Source of the DNA: Bacteroidota bacterium
Lineage (GTDB): Bacteria > Bacteroidota > Bacteroidia > B-17B0 > Aurantibacillaceae
DNA length: 41,276 nucleotides
Direction of reading: 5' to 3'
NCBI GenBank assembly: GCA_013816895.1
Contig: JACDDR010000014.1
Span: forward strand, 1 to 41,276
Every line of letters begins with the position of its first letter. Position 1 is the stretch's first letter. A program made the translations under genes and the position numbers. Below the pieces are notes generated by a model, which was given only the letters and a program-made list of their open reading frames with translations, was not told the DNA's origin and searched no databases. Positions 8,302 to 17,152 of this stretch are shown here, one piece after another.

Positions 8302-10419
8302 ATGATGAAGATGAAACATGTTATTGCTGTAGCAATTGGATTAAGCTGCACGGCAAATATCAAAGCACAGGATCCTTTTGTAATGACTATTACAAACACA
8401 GAAACTAAAGTTAGTCATCCAATCACAAAATCAGAGTTTGAAGCCGTTTACAAAAAAAATAACGGAAAAGAAGTAAACAATGCCTCCAAATCTGTTAAAG
8501 AATACGTGGACCTTTTTTCATTGTTTAAAAGTAAAGTTTACGAAGCAGAAAGTATGGGCCTTGATACACTTGGCTCTTTTAAAAGTGAATTGGCCGGATA
8601 CCGTCGTCAGCTTGCCGCCCCTTATTTAACGGATAAAAACACCAACGAAAATCTTCTCACCGAAGCATACGAACGCATGAAGTGGGAAGTAAGAGCAAGT
8701 CATATTCTTATCCGCGTTGAGGAAACAGCGCTGCCAAAAGATACACTGGAAGCCTGGACGCGCGCCAACCTGATCAGGAACGCGGTAATGGGAAAGATGC
8801 CGAGTTCTTCTGAGATAGCCAATTACGATAAGCTTTTGAAAAACTCTACAGAAGTGGCTAAATTATTAAAAGGAAAAGACAGTTCGGTTTATAAAGCAAA
8901 GTTCAGTTCGGTAAAAAACCTTGCCGACTACTATAAAAGCGCAAAAGATAAATTTCAGGATCTTGCTCCCAAAACCAGCGACGATCCTTCAGTAGTGGAT
9001 AACAAAGGTGAACTGAATTATTTTTCATCCATGGACATGGTTTATCCTTTTGAGAATGCCGCTTATAACACCAAGGTGGGAGACGTTAGTCCAATCATTC
9101 GCACAAAATTCGGATATCATATTTTAAAGGTTTATGATAAGCGCCTGAACCGTGGCGAAATTACTGTAGCGCACATCATGGTTAAGCTTCCAAAAGACGC
9201 AAACGAGCAGGATAAGGCCAACGCAAAAACAAAGATCAGCGAATTAAAGGATAAATTAAAAACCATGACCTTTGAAGAGGTAGCGCGCCAATTCAGCGAT
9301 GATAAGCAAAGCAGCGATAGGGGCGGATTATTACAGCCGTTCAAAAGCGGCCGCTTGCCAAAAGATTTTGAAGATGCCGCATTCGGTTTAAAAAACAACA
9401 ACGATGTGAGCGAACCGGTTCTTAGTCCATACGGATGGCATCTTATCAAGCGTATTGATTTAAAAAGCACGCCGGCGTTCAATGACATCAAAAATGAGCT
9501 TAAAACCCGTGTAAACAGGGACAGCCGTTCTTCTATGGGTAAAAACGCACTGATCACCAGGATAAAAAAAGAATATAATTTTAAGGAGAATTTAAAGCAT
9601 CGTGATGAAGTGGTAAAAGAACTTGACAGTACCTATTTAAAAGCTACCTGGAAGGCAGACCGCGTTTCTAAACTTGGCAATAAGGAGATTCTTAACATAG
9701 GGGGCAAATCGTATACCCAAAACGATTATGCGAAATACCTGGAGTCGCAGATGATGTTCCGCAGTCCTACTGATGCAGTTGAACTTGGAAAAGGAATGTA
9801 CAGAACCTGGGTAGAAGAATGCGTGGTAAATTATGAAGATGCTTTACTGGAACAAAAATATGCTGACTTCAAAAACCTTCTTCGCGAATACCGCGATGGA
9901 ATTCTTTTGTTTGACCTGACAGATCAAAAGGTGTGGAGCAAAGCGGTAAAAGATACTGCCGGTCTTAAAGGCTTTTATGAAAAAAATAAAAATAATTACC
10001 TCTGGGGCGAGCGGGCTGATGTAACTACCTACAAATGTTTGAATGATAAAGTAGCAAAAGAACTCCGCAAGCTTTTAAAAGCCGGAAAAACAGAAAAGGA
10101 CGTTGTAACCACTCTTAATAAAACTTCGCAGTTAAATGTAAGCGTTGAGAATGTAACTTACCTGAAAGGGGAAAACAAAGATGTTGACGCGAACTGGAAA
10201 ACCGGTGTAGTAGCTAACGATATTAAGGACGCTAAAGAAAACAAAGTGTTAGTGCTTGTTGTGAACAATGTAATGCCTAAGTCGCCTAAATTACTGGCTG
10301 AATGCAGGGGCATGGTTACAGCGGATTACCAGAACTATCTGGAAGCAGAGTGGTTGCAGTATTTAAAAAGCAAATACAAAGTAAGCGTTGACGAAACAGT
10401 GCTGGGCACCATAAAATAA
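8302..10419 (+). CDS. SurA/PpiC-like periplasmic peptidyl-prolyl isomerase, two parvulin domains
   Basis: The 705-residue exported protein has a signal peptide ending near NIKAQ (about residue 23). Two parvulin (rotamase, PpiC) domains follow: the first at about 130-278, beginning RASHILIRVEE and ending FGYHILKVYDKR, and the second at about 285-380, beginning VAHIMVKLP and ending YGWHLIKRIDL. The first domain carries an insertion of about 60 residues between its opening strand and its core. The C-terminal 320 residues are helical, with no third domain visible. Family members act as folding chaperones for outer-membrane proteins. The two genes after it (a barrel protein and a SurA-like lipoprotein) fit an outer-membrane assembly theme. 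The start ATG 8302 is followed by in-frame ATGs at 8305 and 8311. Confidence 0.9.
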   Translation: MMKMKHVIAVAIGLSCTANIKAQDPFVMTITNTETKVSHPITKSEFEAVYKKNNGKEVNNASKSVKEYVDLFSLFKSKVYEAESMGLDTLGSFKSELAGYRRQLAAPYLTDKNTNENLLTEAYERMKWEVRASHILIRVEETALPKDTLEAWTRANLIRNAVMGKMPSSSEIANYDKLLKNSTEVAKLLKGKDSSVYKAKFSSVKNLADYYKSAKDKFQDLAPKTSDDPSVVDNKGELNYFSSMDMVYPFENAAYNTKVGDVSPIIRTKFGYHILKVYDKRLNRGEITVAHIMVKLPKDANEQDKANAKTKISELKDKLKTMTFEEVARQFSDDKQSSDRGGLLQPFKSGRLPKDFEDAAFGLKNNNDVSEPVLSPYGWHLIKRIDLKSTPAFNDIKNELKTRVNRDSRSSMGKNALITRIKKEYNFKENLKHRDEVVKELDSTYLKATWKADRVSKLGNKEILNIGGKSYTQNDYAKYLESQMMFRSPTDAVELGKGMYRTWVEECVVNYEDALLEQKYADFKNLLREYRDGILLFDLTDQKVWSKAVKDTAGLKGFYEKNKNNYLWGERADVTTYKCLNDKVAKELRKLLKAGKTEKDVVTTLNKTSQLNVSVENVTYLKGENKDVDANWKTGVVANDIKDAKENKVLVLVVNNVMPKSPKLLAECRGMVTADYQNYLEAEWLQYLKSKYKVSVDETVLGTIK

Positions 10420-10440
10420 TAAGCTGTAAATAATTAAACG

Positions 10441-10472
10441 CGGCGGCCCGGATTGGAGCCGCCGTTTTTTTT
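10441..10472 (+). terminator. Strong GC-rich terminator ending 3 bp before the next start codon
   Basis: A 7-bp all-GC stem (CGGCGGC / GCCGCCG) with a 10-nt loop is followed by eight T residues, a textbook intrinsic terminator for the parvulin gene. The T-run ends 3 bp before the ATG at 10476, leaving no room for a separate promoter between them. Confidence 0.9.
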
Positions 10473-10475
10473 AAC

Positions 10476-11459
10476 ATGAAATTTTTTTTAATATTTCTCA
10501 TTGCTATCCCCGGCCTTAGTTTAGGTCAGACTTTTGAAGTGGAGCAGATAGAGCAGTTATTCCGGCCCAGGCTGCGTACTGATGTAAAATATATTTTTGA
10601 TTCTAAGTTTAAAGATACAAGCGGTGTCTTTAAACAAGCCGAGGCTAACACGGTTTTCACCTTCCCTATAAAAACCAGTTTAAGCGCCGAAATTAAACCC
10701 GACATAAGCAGTCTTAAAATAAGAGATTTATTAAACAATAGTATTCGCATTAAAGCCTCGCAAGTACTCGGAATGGTTCGGCTAAACGCAAAGCAGGCCA
10801 GTTTCGGCTATGATTCCTTGCCACGCCGGAACCTCTACAACGCAACTGCAGGAATACTCGGCGTTAGCCTTACACGCAAATACAGGATCGTGTTTTACTC
10901 GGTGAATGTTTCAATTGCAGAACAGGACAAAACACTCGGATCGCCCGGACCAAGGGCCTCTGGCCTCATCGGACAGCTTCATCCGCGCGGACTGAAAAGA
11001 AATTTCTTTTATGGCATGGCCGCCACCTATAGCGACGGACTTTTTATTCCTGCACTGTTCTTCGGAGGAAGCGAGCCCATCGGCAAAAAATTTATTTTTA
11101 ATTATACGTTGCCGGTACAAATCAATCTGCAATACAAAGACGATAAACGTACTTTAATTACTACAGGTGTAACTGCGGATGGGTACCGCACGGGGATAAA
11201 TTATCAAAGCAAGAGGGTTAATCTTAATTATCTTTCGGCTTCTGCCTATGTTAATTTACGCTACAAGCTAAGCAAATCCTTAGTGGGAAGGATAGAGGCG
11301 GGATATCTTTTTTACCAGAACATTCACTATACGAATGCAGATGTTTACCGGGCAAGCTATAACATTGGGCCGGGGCCATACATACAGGTGGGTTTCAATG
11401 TATTGTTCGGACAAACAATTTGGGAAAAAATGGCCCAGGGATTGTTTAGCAGTTTGTAG
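10476..11459 (+). CDS. Predicted outer-membrane beta-barrel protein, function unknown
   Basis: The 327-residue protein has a signal peptide (hydrophobic stretch to about residue 15, then SLGQ). The rest is alternating amphipathic strands with frequent aromatic ends (RIVFYSVNVSIAEQ, FIFNYTLPVQINLQ, NLNYLSASAYVNLRYK, GPYIQVGFNVLFG), which suggests an outer-membrane barrel. I recognise no named family. It sits between two folding-factor genes, so it might be their client or a partner in assembly. Its ATG directly follows a terminator, so expression must come from read-through or from a promoter inside the upstream gene. A downstream start would lose the signal peptide. Confidence 0.75.
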   Translation: MKFFLIFLIAIPGLSLGQTFEVEQIEQLFRPRLRTDVKYIFDSKFKDTSGVFKQAEANTVFTFPIKTSLSAEIKPDISSLKIRDLLNNSIRIKASQVLGMVRLNAKQASFGYDSLPRRNLYNATAGILGVSLTRKYRIVFYSVNVSIAEQDKTLGSPGPRASGLIGQLHPRGLKRNFFYGMAATYSDGLFIPALFFGGSEPIGKKFIFNYTLPVQINLQYKDDKRTLITTGVTADGYRTGINYQSKRVNLNYLSASAYVNLRYKLSKSLVGRIEAGYLFYQNIHYTNADVYRASYNIGPGPYIQVGFNVLFGQTIWEKMAQGLFSSL

Positions 11460-11518
11460 TGATCAATGTGGTGGATACAAAATCTAATTGATAAAATTTC
11501 TTATTTTTACAAATACAC

Positions 11519-12367
11519 ATGCGCTTTGTTTTAAGTATACTCGTTATTTTTGGAATAGTTTCCTGTTCCTCACCAAAGGAAGCCAGGCTTGATCGCGCGG
11601 AAATTGCTGCCGAAGCGGGCGCTCAGCAATTGAGTAAAACCGAACTTAAAGAGAATTTTTTTTCAACCGGTAATGCAAATGATAGCGCTTACCTGATTAA
11701 AAAAAACATTGAGAGTTGGGCTACCGAAGCACTCTTCTACCAGGAAGCTTTAACCAAACTGAATGAAGAGGAGATTCAAGTTCAGCGCGAAGTTGAAAAT
11801 TACAAAAAATCACTCATCAACCATATTTATCAAACACGCATACTGGAAGCCAACCTGGATACAAACGTTACAAAGGAAGAGATTCAGGAATATTACGACG
11901 ACAACAGAGATAATTTTATTCTGAAAGATAATATTGTGAAGGTAAATTATTACAAGATTCCTGTAAAAGTAAAAGCACTTGATAAAATGAAACGCCTCTT
12001 CTATGCCGTTACTCCAAAGGATAAGGAGCAATTGCAGAGCCTGTGCACGCAGTATGCTGAAAATTTTTTTACCAACGACAGCACCTGGCTCTATCTTGAC
12101 GATATTAAAAAGGAAATTCCAAAATTAAAAGATCAGCCCGACTTCGCCGTAACTTATGGCAAGGTGTTTGAATTTACCGACGAGCTGTATTACTATTTTC
12201 TCAAAATAAAGGATGTGAAAATTAAAAACGGACTTTCCCCTCTTAATTTCGAAAAAGAAAATATCCGGAGTTTTATCATCAATCGCCGGAAAACGCAGCT
12301 GATCCAGCAATACAAACAGCAGTTGCTGCAAAAGGCAAAGGACGAAAAAAAGTTTGTGACCTACTGA
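11519..12367 (+). CDS. SurA-N-like lipoprotein, parvulin-family chaperone without an obvious catalytic domain
   Basis: The 282-residue lipoprotein has a type II signal peptide (GIVSC, Cys at about 16) and then a helical region resembling the SurA N-terminal chaperone domain: a long helix with ALFYQEALTKLNEEEIQVQREVENYKKS-like spacing, then TKEEIQEYYDDNRDNF, the usual lead-in to a PpiC domain. The following 100 residues lack the conserved HILV and FGYHII parvulin motifs, so I call it chaperone-like rather than an active isomerase. It is downstream of the barrel gene and of a true double-parvulin protein. It ends exactly one base before the convergent fumarylacetoacetase stop, with no terminator between. 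Confidence 0.75.
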   Translation: MRFVLSILVIFGIVSCSSPKEARLDRAEIAAEAGAQQLSKTELKENFFSTGNANDSAYLIKKNIESWATEALFYQEALTKLNEEEIQVQREVENYKKSLINHIYQTRILEANLDTNVTKEEIQEYYDDNRDNFILKDNIVKVNYYKIPVKVKALDKMKRLFYAVTPKDKEQLQSLCTQYAENFFTNDSTWLYLDDIKKEIPKLKDQPDFAVTYGKVFEFTDELYYYFLKIKDVKIKNGLSPLNFEKENIRSFIINRRKTQLIQQYKQQLLQKAKDEKKFVTY

Positions 12368-13621
12368 TTATTTAGCCGGTAATAACGTAGCAGCACATTC
12401 ACCAAATCCAACACGCATTCCGTTTTTCTCGCAGTGTCCTTTAATAATAATGCTGTCGTTATCATTCACAAACTTCCGTTCGCTGCCGTCGTTGAGTTTC
12501 AGGGGCTTTGTACCGCGCCATGTTAATTCAAGCATGCTTCCGAATTCATGTGGCTCTGGCCCGCTTAGGGTGCCGCTTGCCATCATATCACCCACATTTA
12601 TATTACATCCATTAACTGTATGATGCGCTAATTGCTGCTCCATGGTATAATACATGTACTTGTAATTGCTTTTAATGATCAGGTTCTCTTTTCCGTCTTT
12701 CGGTTTTAAAAACACTTCCAGCTTAATGTCGATATTTTTTTCGCCGGTGTATTGAAGATAAGGCAACAGTTGCGGAACCTGCTCGTATCCTTTCATGCGA
12801 AATGGTTCAAGCGCTTCAAGTGTAACAATCCAGGGAGAAACCGTACTTGCGAAATTTTTTGAAAGAAATGGACCCAACGGAACATACTCCCATGTTTGAA
12901 TATCACGCGCGCTCCAGTCATTAAACAACACCATTCCAAAAATATAATTGTCAGCATCGCCTGTGCTGACGTTGTCTCCCATTTCGGTTTTTTTGCCAAT
13001 GATAAAAGCGGTTTCAAGTTCTATATCCAGCAATTTGCTTGGGCCGAAAACAGGATTGTCTGAGTCGGCGGGTTTTTGCTGTCCCTTAGGACGGTGGAAC
13101 GAATGCCCGCTTACACAAATGCTGCTTGCTCTTCCGTGGTAACCAACGGGCAAGTGTTTCCAGTTCGGTAAAAGTGCGTTCGCAGGATCGCGGAACATGG
13201 TGCCAACATTTGTTGCATGATCTATGCTGCTGTAAAAATCAGTGTAATCACCAATTCGCACCGGCATCAGCATTTTCACATCACTTTGTTTTTTGAAAAC
13301 TTTATTGAAGAATGCTTTGTCTGTTTTTAAAATAGAATCGGCACTGCTTAACAGTTCTATTATCCGCTGGCGAACGCGGTTGGTTTCTGTTTTTCCAAGC
13401 TCAATAAAAGAGTTAAGATATTGCTCTTCCAGTACTGAACGGTTCATGTCCAGAAGATCAGCGCTCTCCAGCTCAAACAAGTCGATGATGTATTCGCCAA
13501 TGGCAGAACAAATATGGTGTTTAACATTATTGTCGGAATAAATCCCAAACGGAATATTATGAATGGAAAAATCCGAATCGGGTGCAACCTCAATCCATGA
13601 TTTTAATTGTTGATCTGGCAT
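12368..13621 (-). CDS. fahA: Fumarylacetoacetase (tyrosine catabolism)
   Basis: The 417-residue enzyme matches the family length. It carries the N-terminal SH3-like domain and the C-terminal FAH fold. Visible key residues are the metal and catalytic motif IGDYTDFYSSIDHATNVG (Asp 128, catalytic-type His 135), YHGRASS (161-167), the metal ligands in LDIELETAF (Glu 201, Glu 203), NDWSARD (Asp 235), and SGTLSGPEPHEFGS near the end. It hydrolyses fumarylacetoacetate to fumarate and acetoacetate, the last step of phenylalanine and tyrosine breakdown. No other gene of that pathway is in the window. It is divergent from the TPR gene at 13811 and convergent, with zero gap, with the 11519 gene. Confidence 0.96.
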   Translation of the reverse strand: MPDQQLKSWIEVAPDSDFSIHNIPFGIYSDNNVKHHICSAIGEYIIDLFELESADLLDMNRSVLEEQYLNSFIELGKTETNRVRQRIIELLSSADSILKTDKAFFNKVFKKQSDVKMLMPVRIGDYTDFYSSIDHATNVGTMFRDPANALLPNWKHLPVGYHGRASSICVSGHSFHRPKGQQKPADSDNPVFGPSKLLDIELETAFIIGKKTEMGDNVSTGDADNYIFGMVLFNDWSARDIQTWEYVPLGPFLSKNFASTVSPWIVTLEALEPFRMKGYEQVPQLLPYLQYTGEKNIDIKLEVFLKPKDGKENLIIKSNYKYMYYTMEQQLAHHTVNGCNINVGDMMASGTLSGPEPHEFGSMLELTWRGTKPLKLNDGSERKFVNDNDSIIIKGHCEKNGMRVGFGECAATLLPAK

Positions 13622-13664
13622 AATTTTTTTTTTGACTACTTTTTTGTGAGTCGTAATGATTGGT

Positions 13665-13672
13665 CAAAAGTA
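13665..13672 (-). promoter_or_regulatory. -7 box TACTTTTG for fumarylacetoacetase
   Basis: On the minus strand this matches TAnnTTTG, 43 bp upstream of the fahA ATG. It is the only good box in the divergent 189-bp interval on that strand. Confidence 0.5.
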
Positions 13673-13798
13673 AAATAATTCCTTGCAATTTGGCATAAAG
13701 GATTGATTATTTTTTAGCTTAGCATCTACATAAATAGCCGGGATGCTTTAGAATTGATTTACGTTCAAGGTCCACCGCTTTAATGTGAGTTTGTTTAT

Positions 13799-13806
13799 TA
13801 AATTTG
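13799..13806 (+). promoter_or_regulatory. -7 box TAAATTTG, predicts a leaderless mRNA
   Basis: An exact TAnnTTTG match ends 4 bp before the ATG at 13811, so the message of the TPR gene should start at or just before its first codon. Confidence 0.6.
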
Positions 13807-13810
13807 AATA

Positions 13811-15325
13811 ATGAAAGTTCTGGTTTCCTTTTATATACTTTGTGTTTTCGCTTGTTTTATCGCAAACGCACAGCCGTCATCGGGTACTACTTTTAAAATC
13901 GACTCCGTTGAAAAACTATTGGAAGAAGGTAAAAATGCATGTCCCGGGCCATGTCCTGATGATTCGCTTACCATAAAACGTTTGAGCAGGCTTTGCCAGC
14001 TTTACCGGACAAAAGGGAATTTTATTAAGGCTGAATATTATGGTAAGGAAGCTTTAAAGGCGGCGTTGAGCTATAAATGGATTACACCTTCTTTTAAAAA
14101 ATTACTTTCGAATGCTTATAATAATCTGGGTAACGTTTACTTTTATCAGGGTAATTACACTGGCGCTCTGGAGAATTATAATGCGTCGATAAAGATCAGA
14201 GAAGAAATAAACGATCAACAGGGATTAGCAACGGGCTACAGCAACGTGGGGAACATTTGCGATTTACAGGGTAATTATCCTTTGGCGCTTAAGAATCATT
14301 TTTCGGCTTTAAAGATCCGCGAAAAAATTAAAGATGAGGAAGGTATTGGAGCCTCATATAATAATATTGGAATAGTTTATTATAACCAGGCTAATTTTGA
14401 ACAAGCGCTTAAAAATCATCTTGAGGCTTTACACATACGAGAGAAAATGGGGGATAAGCGGGGAATTGCCGCATCTTTAAATAATCTTGCTTTGGTGTAC
14501 GACGCAAAAGGAAATAACGAACAGGCAATAAACAGCCATCTCGCTTCTTTAAAAATAAAAGAAGAATTAAACGACCAGAATGGTATAGCGAACACCTATA
14601 GTAACATCGGTACTATTTATTTAGAAGAAAAACAATACGATGAAGCTCTGGCATATGAATTCAAAGCTTTAAAAATTCAACAGGAAATCGGCAACAATAC
14701 AAATATCTGCATTTTATATTACTATATAGGAGATATTTTTACTGAACTGGGGAAATATAAGGAAGCAAGAGTCTATCTCAGCAAAGCTTTGGATCTTTCA
14801 AAAAACCTTGGCAGTAAATCGTTTCTGCGTGACGCGTATGGCGGGCTTTCCAGGCTGGATAGCGCACAGGGGAATTTCAGGGGAGCGTACAATTATTATA
14901 AATTGTTTAGCATGTATAAGGATAGTTTGGACAATGAAGAGACCCGGGAAAAAACCATTCAAAACACAATGCAGTACGAGTTCGATAAAAAAGAAATTGC
15001 CACGAAGGCTGAGCAGGAAAAGTTAAATGCCATCACGGCAAAAGAAAAACAAAAGCAAACTATAATTATTTATGCGGTGATAGCCGTTTTAATTTTGGTT
15101 GTCGTTTTTCTATTTTTTCTTTCAAACCGTTTCCGGATCATAAAAAGGCAAAAGGATATTATAGAAAATCAAAAAATAATGGTGGACAAAGCCTTCAATA
15201 GATTGCATGAAAAAAATTCGGAAGTGATGGATAGTATTAATTATGCCAAACGGATTCAGGACGCTTTGTTAACTACCGAAAAATACATTGCGCGGAATTT
15301 GAAAAGACTGCAAAACGAAAAGTAA
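13811..15325 (+). CDS. TPR-repeat membrane protein, sensor-like, lacking a C-terminal output domain
   Basis: The 504-residue protein has a signal peptide (to about residue 21), a Cys-containing segment (CPGPCPDD), then about seven or eight 40-residue tetratricopeptide repeats with the pattern NNLGNVYxxQGNYxxALxNxxxALKIRE. A transmembrane helix spans about 417-439, and a short cytoplasmic coiled coil ends in DSINYAKRIQDALL. In Bacteroidota this last motif usually joins TPR-TM sensors to a SpoIIE-type PP2C phosphatase. Here the protein stops about 20 residues later (LKRLQNEK), and no phosphatase sequence remains in the 17 bp before the next gene. It could therefore be a short natural variant, acting through a partner, or a product of an old truncation. 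Confidence 0.85.
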   Translation: MKVLVSFYILCVFACFIANAQPSSGTTFKIDSVEKLLEEGKNACPGPCPDDSLTIKRLSRLCQLYRTKGNFIKAEYYGKEALKAALSYKWITPSFKKLLSNAYNNLGNVYFYQGNYTGALENYNASIKIREEINDQQGLATGYSNVGNICDLQGNYPLALKNHFSALKIREKIKDEEGIGASYNNIGIVYYNQANFEQALKNHLEALHIREKMGDKRGIAASLNNLALVYDAKGNNEQAINSHLASLKIKEELNDQNGIANTYSNIGTIYLEEKQYDEALAYEFKALKIQQEIGNNTNICILYYYIGDIFTELGKYKEARVYLSKALDLSKNLGSKSFLRDAYGGLSRLDSAQGNFRGAYNYYKLFSMYKDSLDNEETREKTIQNTMQYEFDKKEIATKAEQEKLNAITAKEKQKQTIIIYAVIAVLILVVVFLFFLSNRFRIIKRQKDIIENQKIMVDKAFNRLHEKNSEVMDSINYAKRIQDALLTTEKYIARNLKRLQNEK

Positions 15326-15342
15326 GAGCTAAGAGCAAGGCT

Positions 15343-16590
15343 TCAATCTTTTTTAGAGGGCTTGATGATCAGGCGCAAGGATTGATCAAAAGTAAAATAG
15401 TTCCACAACCAGTTTACAAAAACGAATAATTTGTTTTTTACGCCGAGGATCAGCATCAGGTGTAAAAACATCCAGAAAAGCCAGGCGAAAAATCCCTGGA
15501 ATTTCGCAAATGGCAGATCCACTACCGCTAACCCGCGACCCACAGTAGCCATGCTTCCCCTATCCTTATATTCGAAAGGTGTCATAGGTTTTCCTTCCAA
15601 AAGATGCATTATGTTTTTAGAAAGCGTGTCAGCCTGCATGTTAGCAACGGTGGCCACTTGCGGATGACCGTTTGGATATTTGTCCGTTGTCATAAAGGCA
15701 ATGTCGCCAATGGCAAATACATCATCAAAACCCGTTACCTGGTTAAAACGGTTAACGGTGATCCTGTTGCCGCGCGCGATTGTTGTAGGAGGGAGACCTG
15801 CCAATGTATTGCCTTTAATGCCCGCAGCCCAGATGAGATTTTTAGTCAGGATTTTTTTACCGGTGGATAATTCCGCCTCTGTTCCATCGTAGGAAACAAC
15901 CTGAGTGCCGGTATGAACCACCACCCCTAATTTTTCAAGATATTCTTTCGATTTTACGGAAGACTTTTCTGAGAAAGCGGCCAGAGTTTTTTGGCCGGCT
16001 TCCACAAGATAGATATTCATTGATTTAAAATCGATCTCAGGATAATCCTTCGGGAGAATATGTTTTTTCATTTCGGCAAGCGCCCCGCTGATCTCCACCC
16101 CTGTTGGACCGCCGCCTACCACTACAATGTTCAATAAAGCTTTGCGCGTCTCATCCTCCGAAATTAATGCGTTTTCGAAATTCTGAAGAATTTTATTTCT
16201 TACATACAATGCCTCGCTTACTGATTTCATTGGCATAGCATGCTGTTCGATCAGGTTATTTCCAAAAAAATTAGTTGTTGCGCCTGTTGCAATTACCAGG
16301 TAATCGTATTTTATGGAACCAACGGATGTGTTTACTGTTTTACTTTCAGTATCTATTCCATCTACTTCCCCACAGCGTATGTGAATGTTTTTTTTCGACT
16401 GGAATATTTTTCTTAACGGAAAGGCAATAGAACTGGGTTCTATGCCGGAAGTAGCCACCTGGTAAAGGAGCGGGGGGAACTGGTGATAATTGTTTTTGTC
16501 GATGAGCCAGATCTCAAGGCCTTTATTTTTCAGGGCTCTCGCAAGACGAAGACCTGCAAAGCCGGCACCTATAATCACTAACTTTTCCAT
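15343..16590 (-). CDS. ndh: Type II NADH dehydrogenase (NDH-2)
   Basis: The 415-residue flavoprotein has an N-terminal FAD-binding Rossmann motif GAGFAGLRLARAL (residues 8-20), the NAD-binding motif VVVGGGPTGVEISGALAEM near residues 155-173, and the FAD-contact motif GDIAFM near 298. The C-terminal tail contains a hydrophobic stretch (FFAWLFWMFLHLMLILG) followed by a basic end, typical of membrane-attached NDH-2. It passes electrons from NADH to quinone without pumping protons. It converges on the TPR gene with 17 bp between stops and is followed upstream, 50 bp away, by the acidic protein at 16641. Coupling to the MoxR pair is uncertain. Confidence 0.92.
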   Translation of the reverse strand: MEKLVIIGAGFAGLRLARALKNKGLEIWLIDKNNYHQFPPLLYQVATSGIEPSSIAFPLRKIFQSKKNIHIRCGEVDGIDTESKTVNTSVGSIKYDYLVIATGATTNFFGNNLIEQHAMPMKSVSEALYVRNKILQNFENALISEDETRKALLNIVVVGGGPTGVEISGALAEMKKHILPKDYPEIDFKSMNIYLVEAGQKTLAAFSEKSSVKSKEYLEKLGVVVHTGTQVVSYDGTEAELSTGKKILTKNLIWAAGIKGNTLAGLPPTTIARGNRITVNRFNQVTGFDDVFAIGDIAFMTTDKYPNGHPQVATVANMQADTLSKNIMHLLEGKPMTPFEYKDRGSMATVGRGLAVVDLPFAKFQGFFAWLFWMFLHLMLILGVKNKLFVFVNWLWNYFTFDQSLRLIIKPSKKD

Positions 16591-16640
16591 GTCAGCTTTT
16601 GAGAAAATGTTATGCCATCGTAATTCATCTGAATTGTCTG

Positions 16641-17147
16641 TTAAAGTGCTCTCTGTCTTAAATTGTTTATCAGATCTTCGGTGATAGAAGTATTTGGGCT
16701 TTTACAATTCTGCGCAATTTCAATGGTCTTCGATAAGGTTTCTTCAGCAATAACACCTTCAATGTTTTCAACCACCGTTAATGCTTCCATGGCAAGTGCA
16801 AAATTGTTGCTGCAAGCCAGTTCGGTAAAAAATAAAATATCATTGGTGAAGTCCAGGCCGGTTTCCCAGCATGCCGCAGCAAGTTTTGTTTTCTCCTCAA
16901 CCTTTCCGGCTTTTTTTATGGATTCTATAAGAATCCCGCGCGCGTTCTTTTCTTTCAATTTGCTGAAAATGGCTTCGAGTTCAGCGCGATCAATCTCAGG
17001 CTCAAGCAACGATTCAATGAGATCAGCAATATCATTTTCTTTTTTATTGAAACCTTCCCTGTTTACGAGCAGCGTACTGTATTCGTTTTCATCGAATAGC
17101 TTTTCAGGATCAAGATTCTCATCATCCAACAACTCTTTAATATTCAT
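16641..17147 (-). CDS. Acidic all-helical protein next to MoxR, function unknown
   Basis: The 168-residue cytoplasmic protein is strongly acidic at its start (MNIKELLDDENLDPEKLFDENEY) and looks entirely helical, with HEAT-like helix pairs (IDRAELEAIFSKL, ALAMEALTVVENIE, EDLINNLRQRAL). It has no signal peptide and no catalytic motif. Its start lies 5 bp after the moxR stop, so the two are almost certainly co-transcribed and perhaps translationally coupled. It takes the place where MoxR operons usually carry a DUF58 or vWA (Bat) partner. An adaptor or substrate of the ATPase is a reasonable inference, not shown. A 168-codon frame on the other strand is a shadow. Confidence 0.75.
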   Translation of the reverse strand: MNIKELLDDENLDPEKLFDENEYSTLLVNREGFNKKENDIADLIESLLEPEIDRAELEAIFSKLKEKNARGILIESIKKAGKVEEKTKLAAACWETGLDFTNDILFFTELACSNNFALAMEALTVVENIEGVIAEETLSKTIEIAQNCKSPNTSITEDLINNLRQRAL

Positions 17148-17152
17148 CTTAC

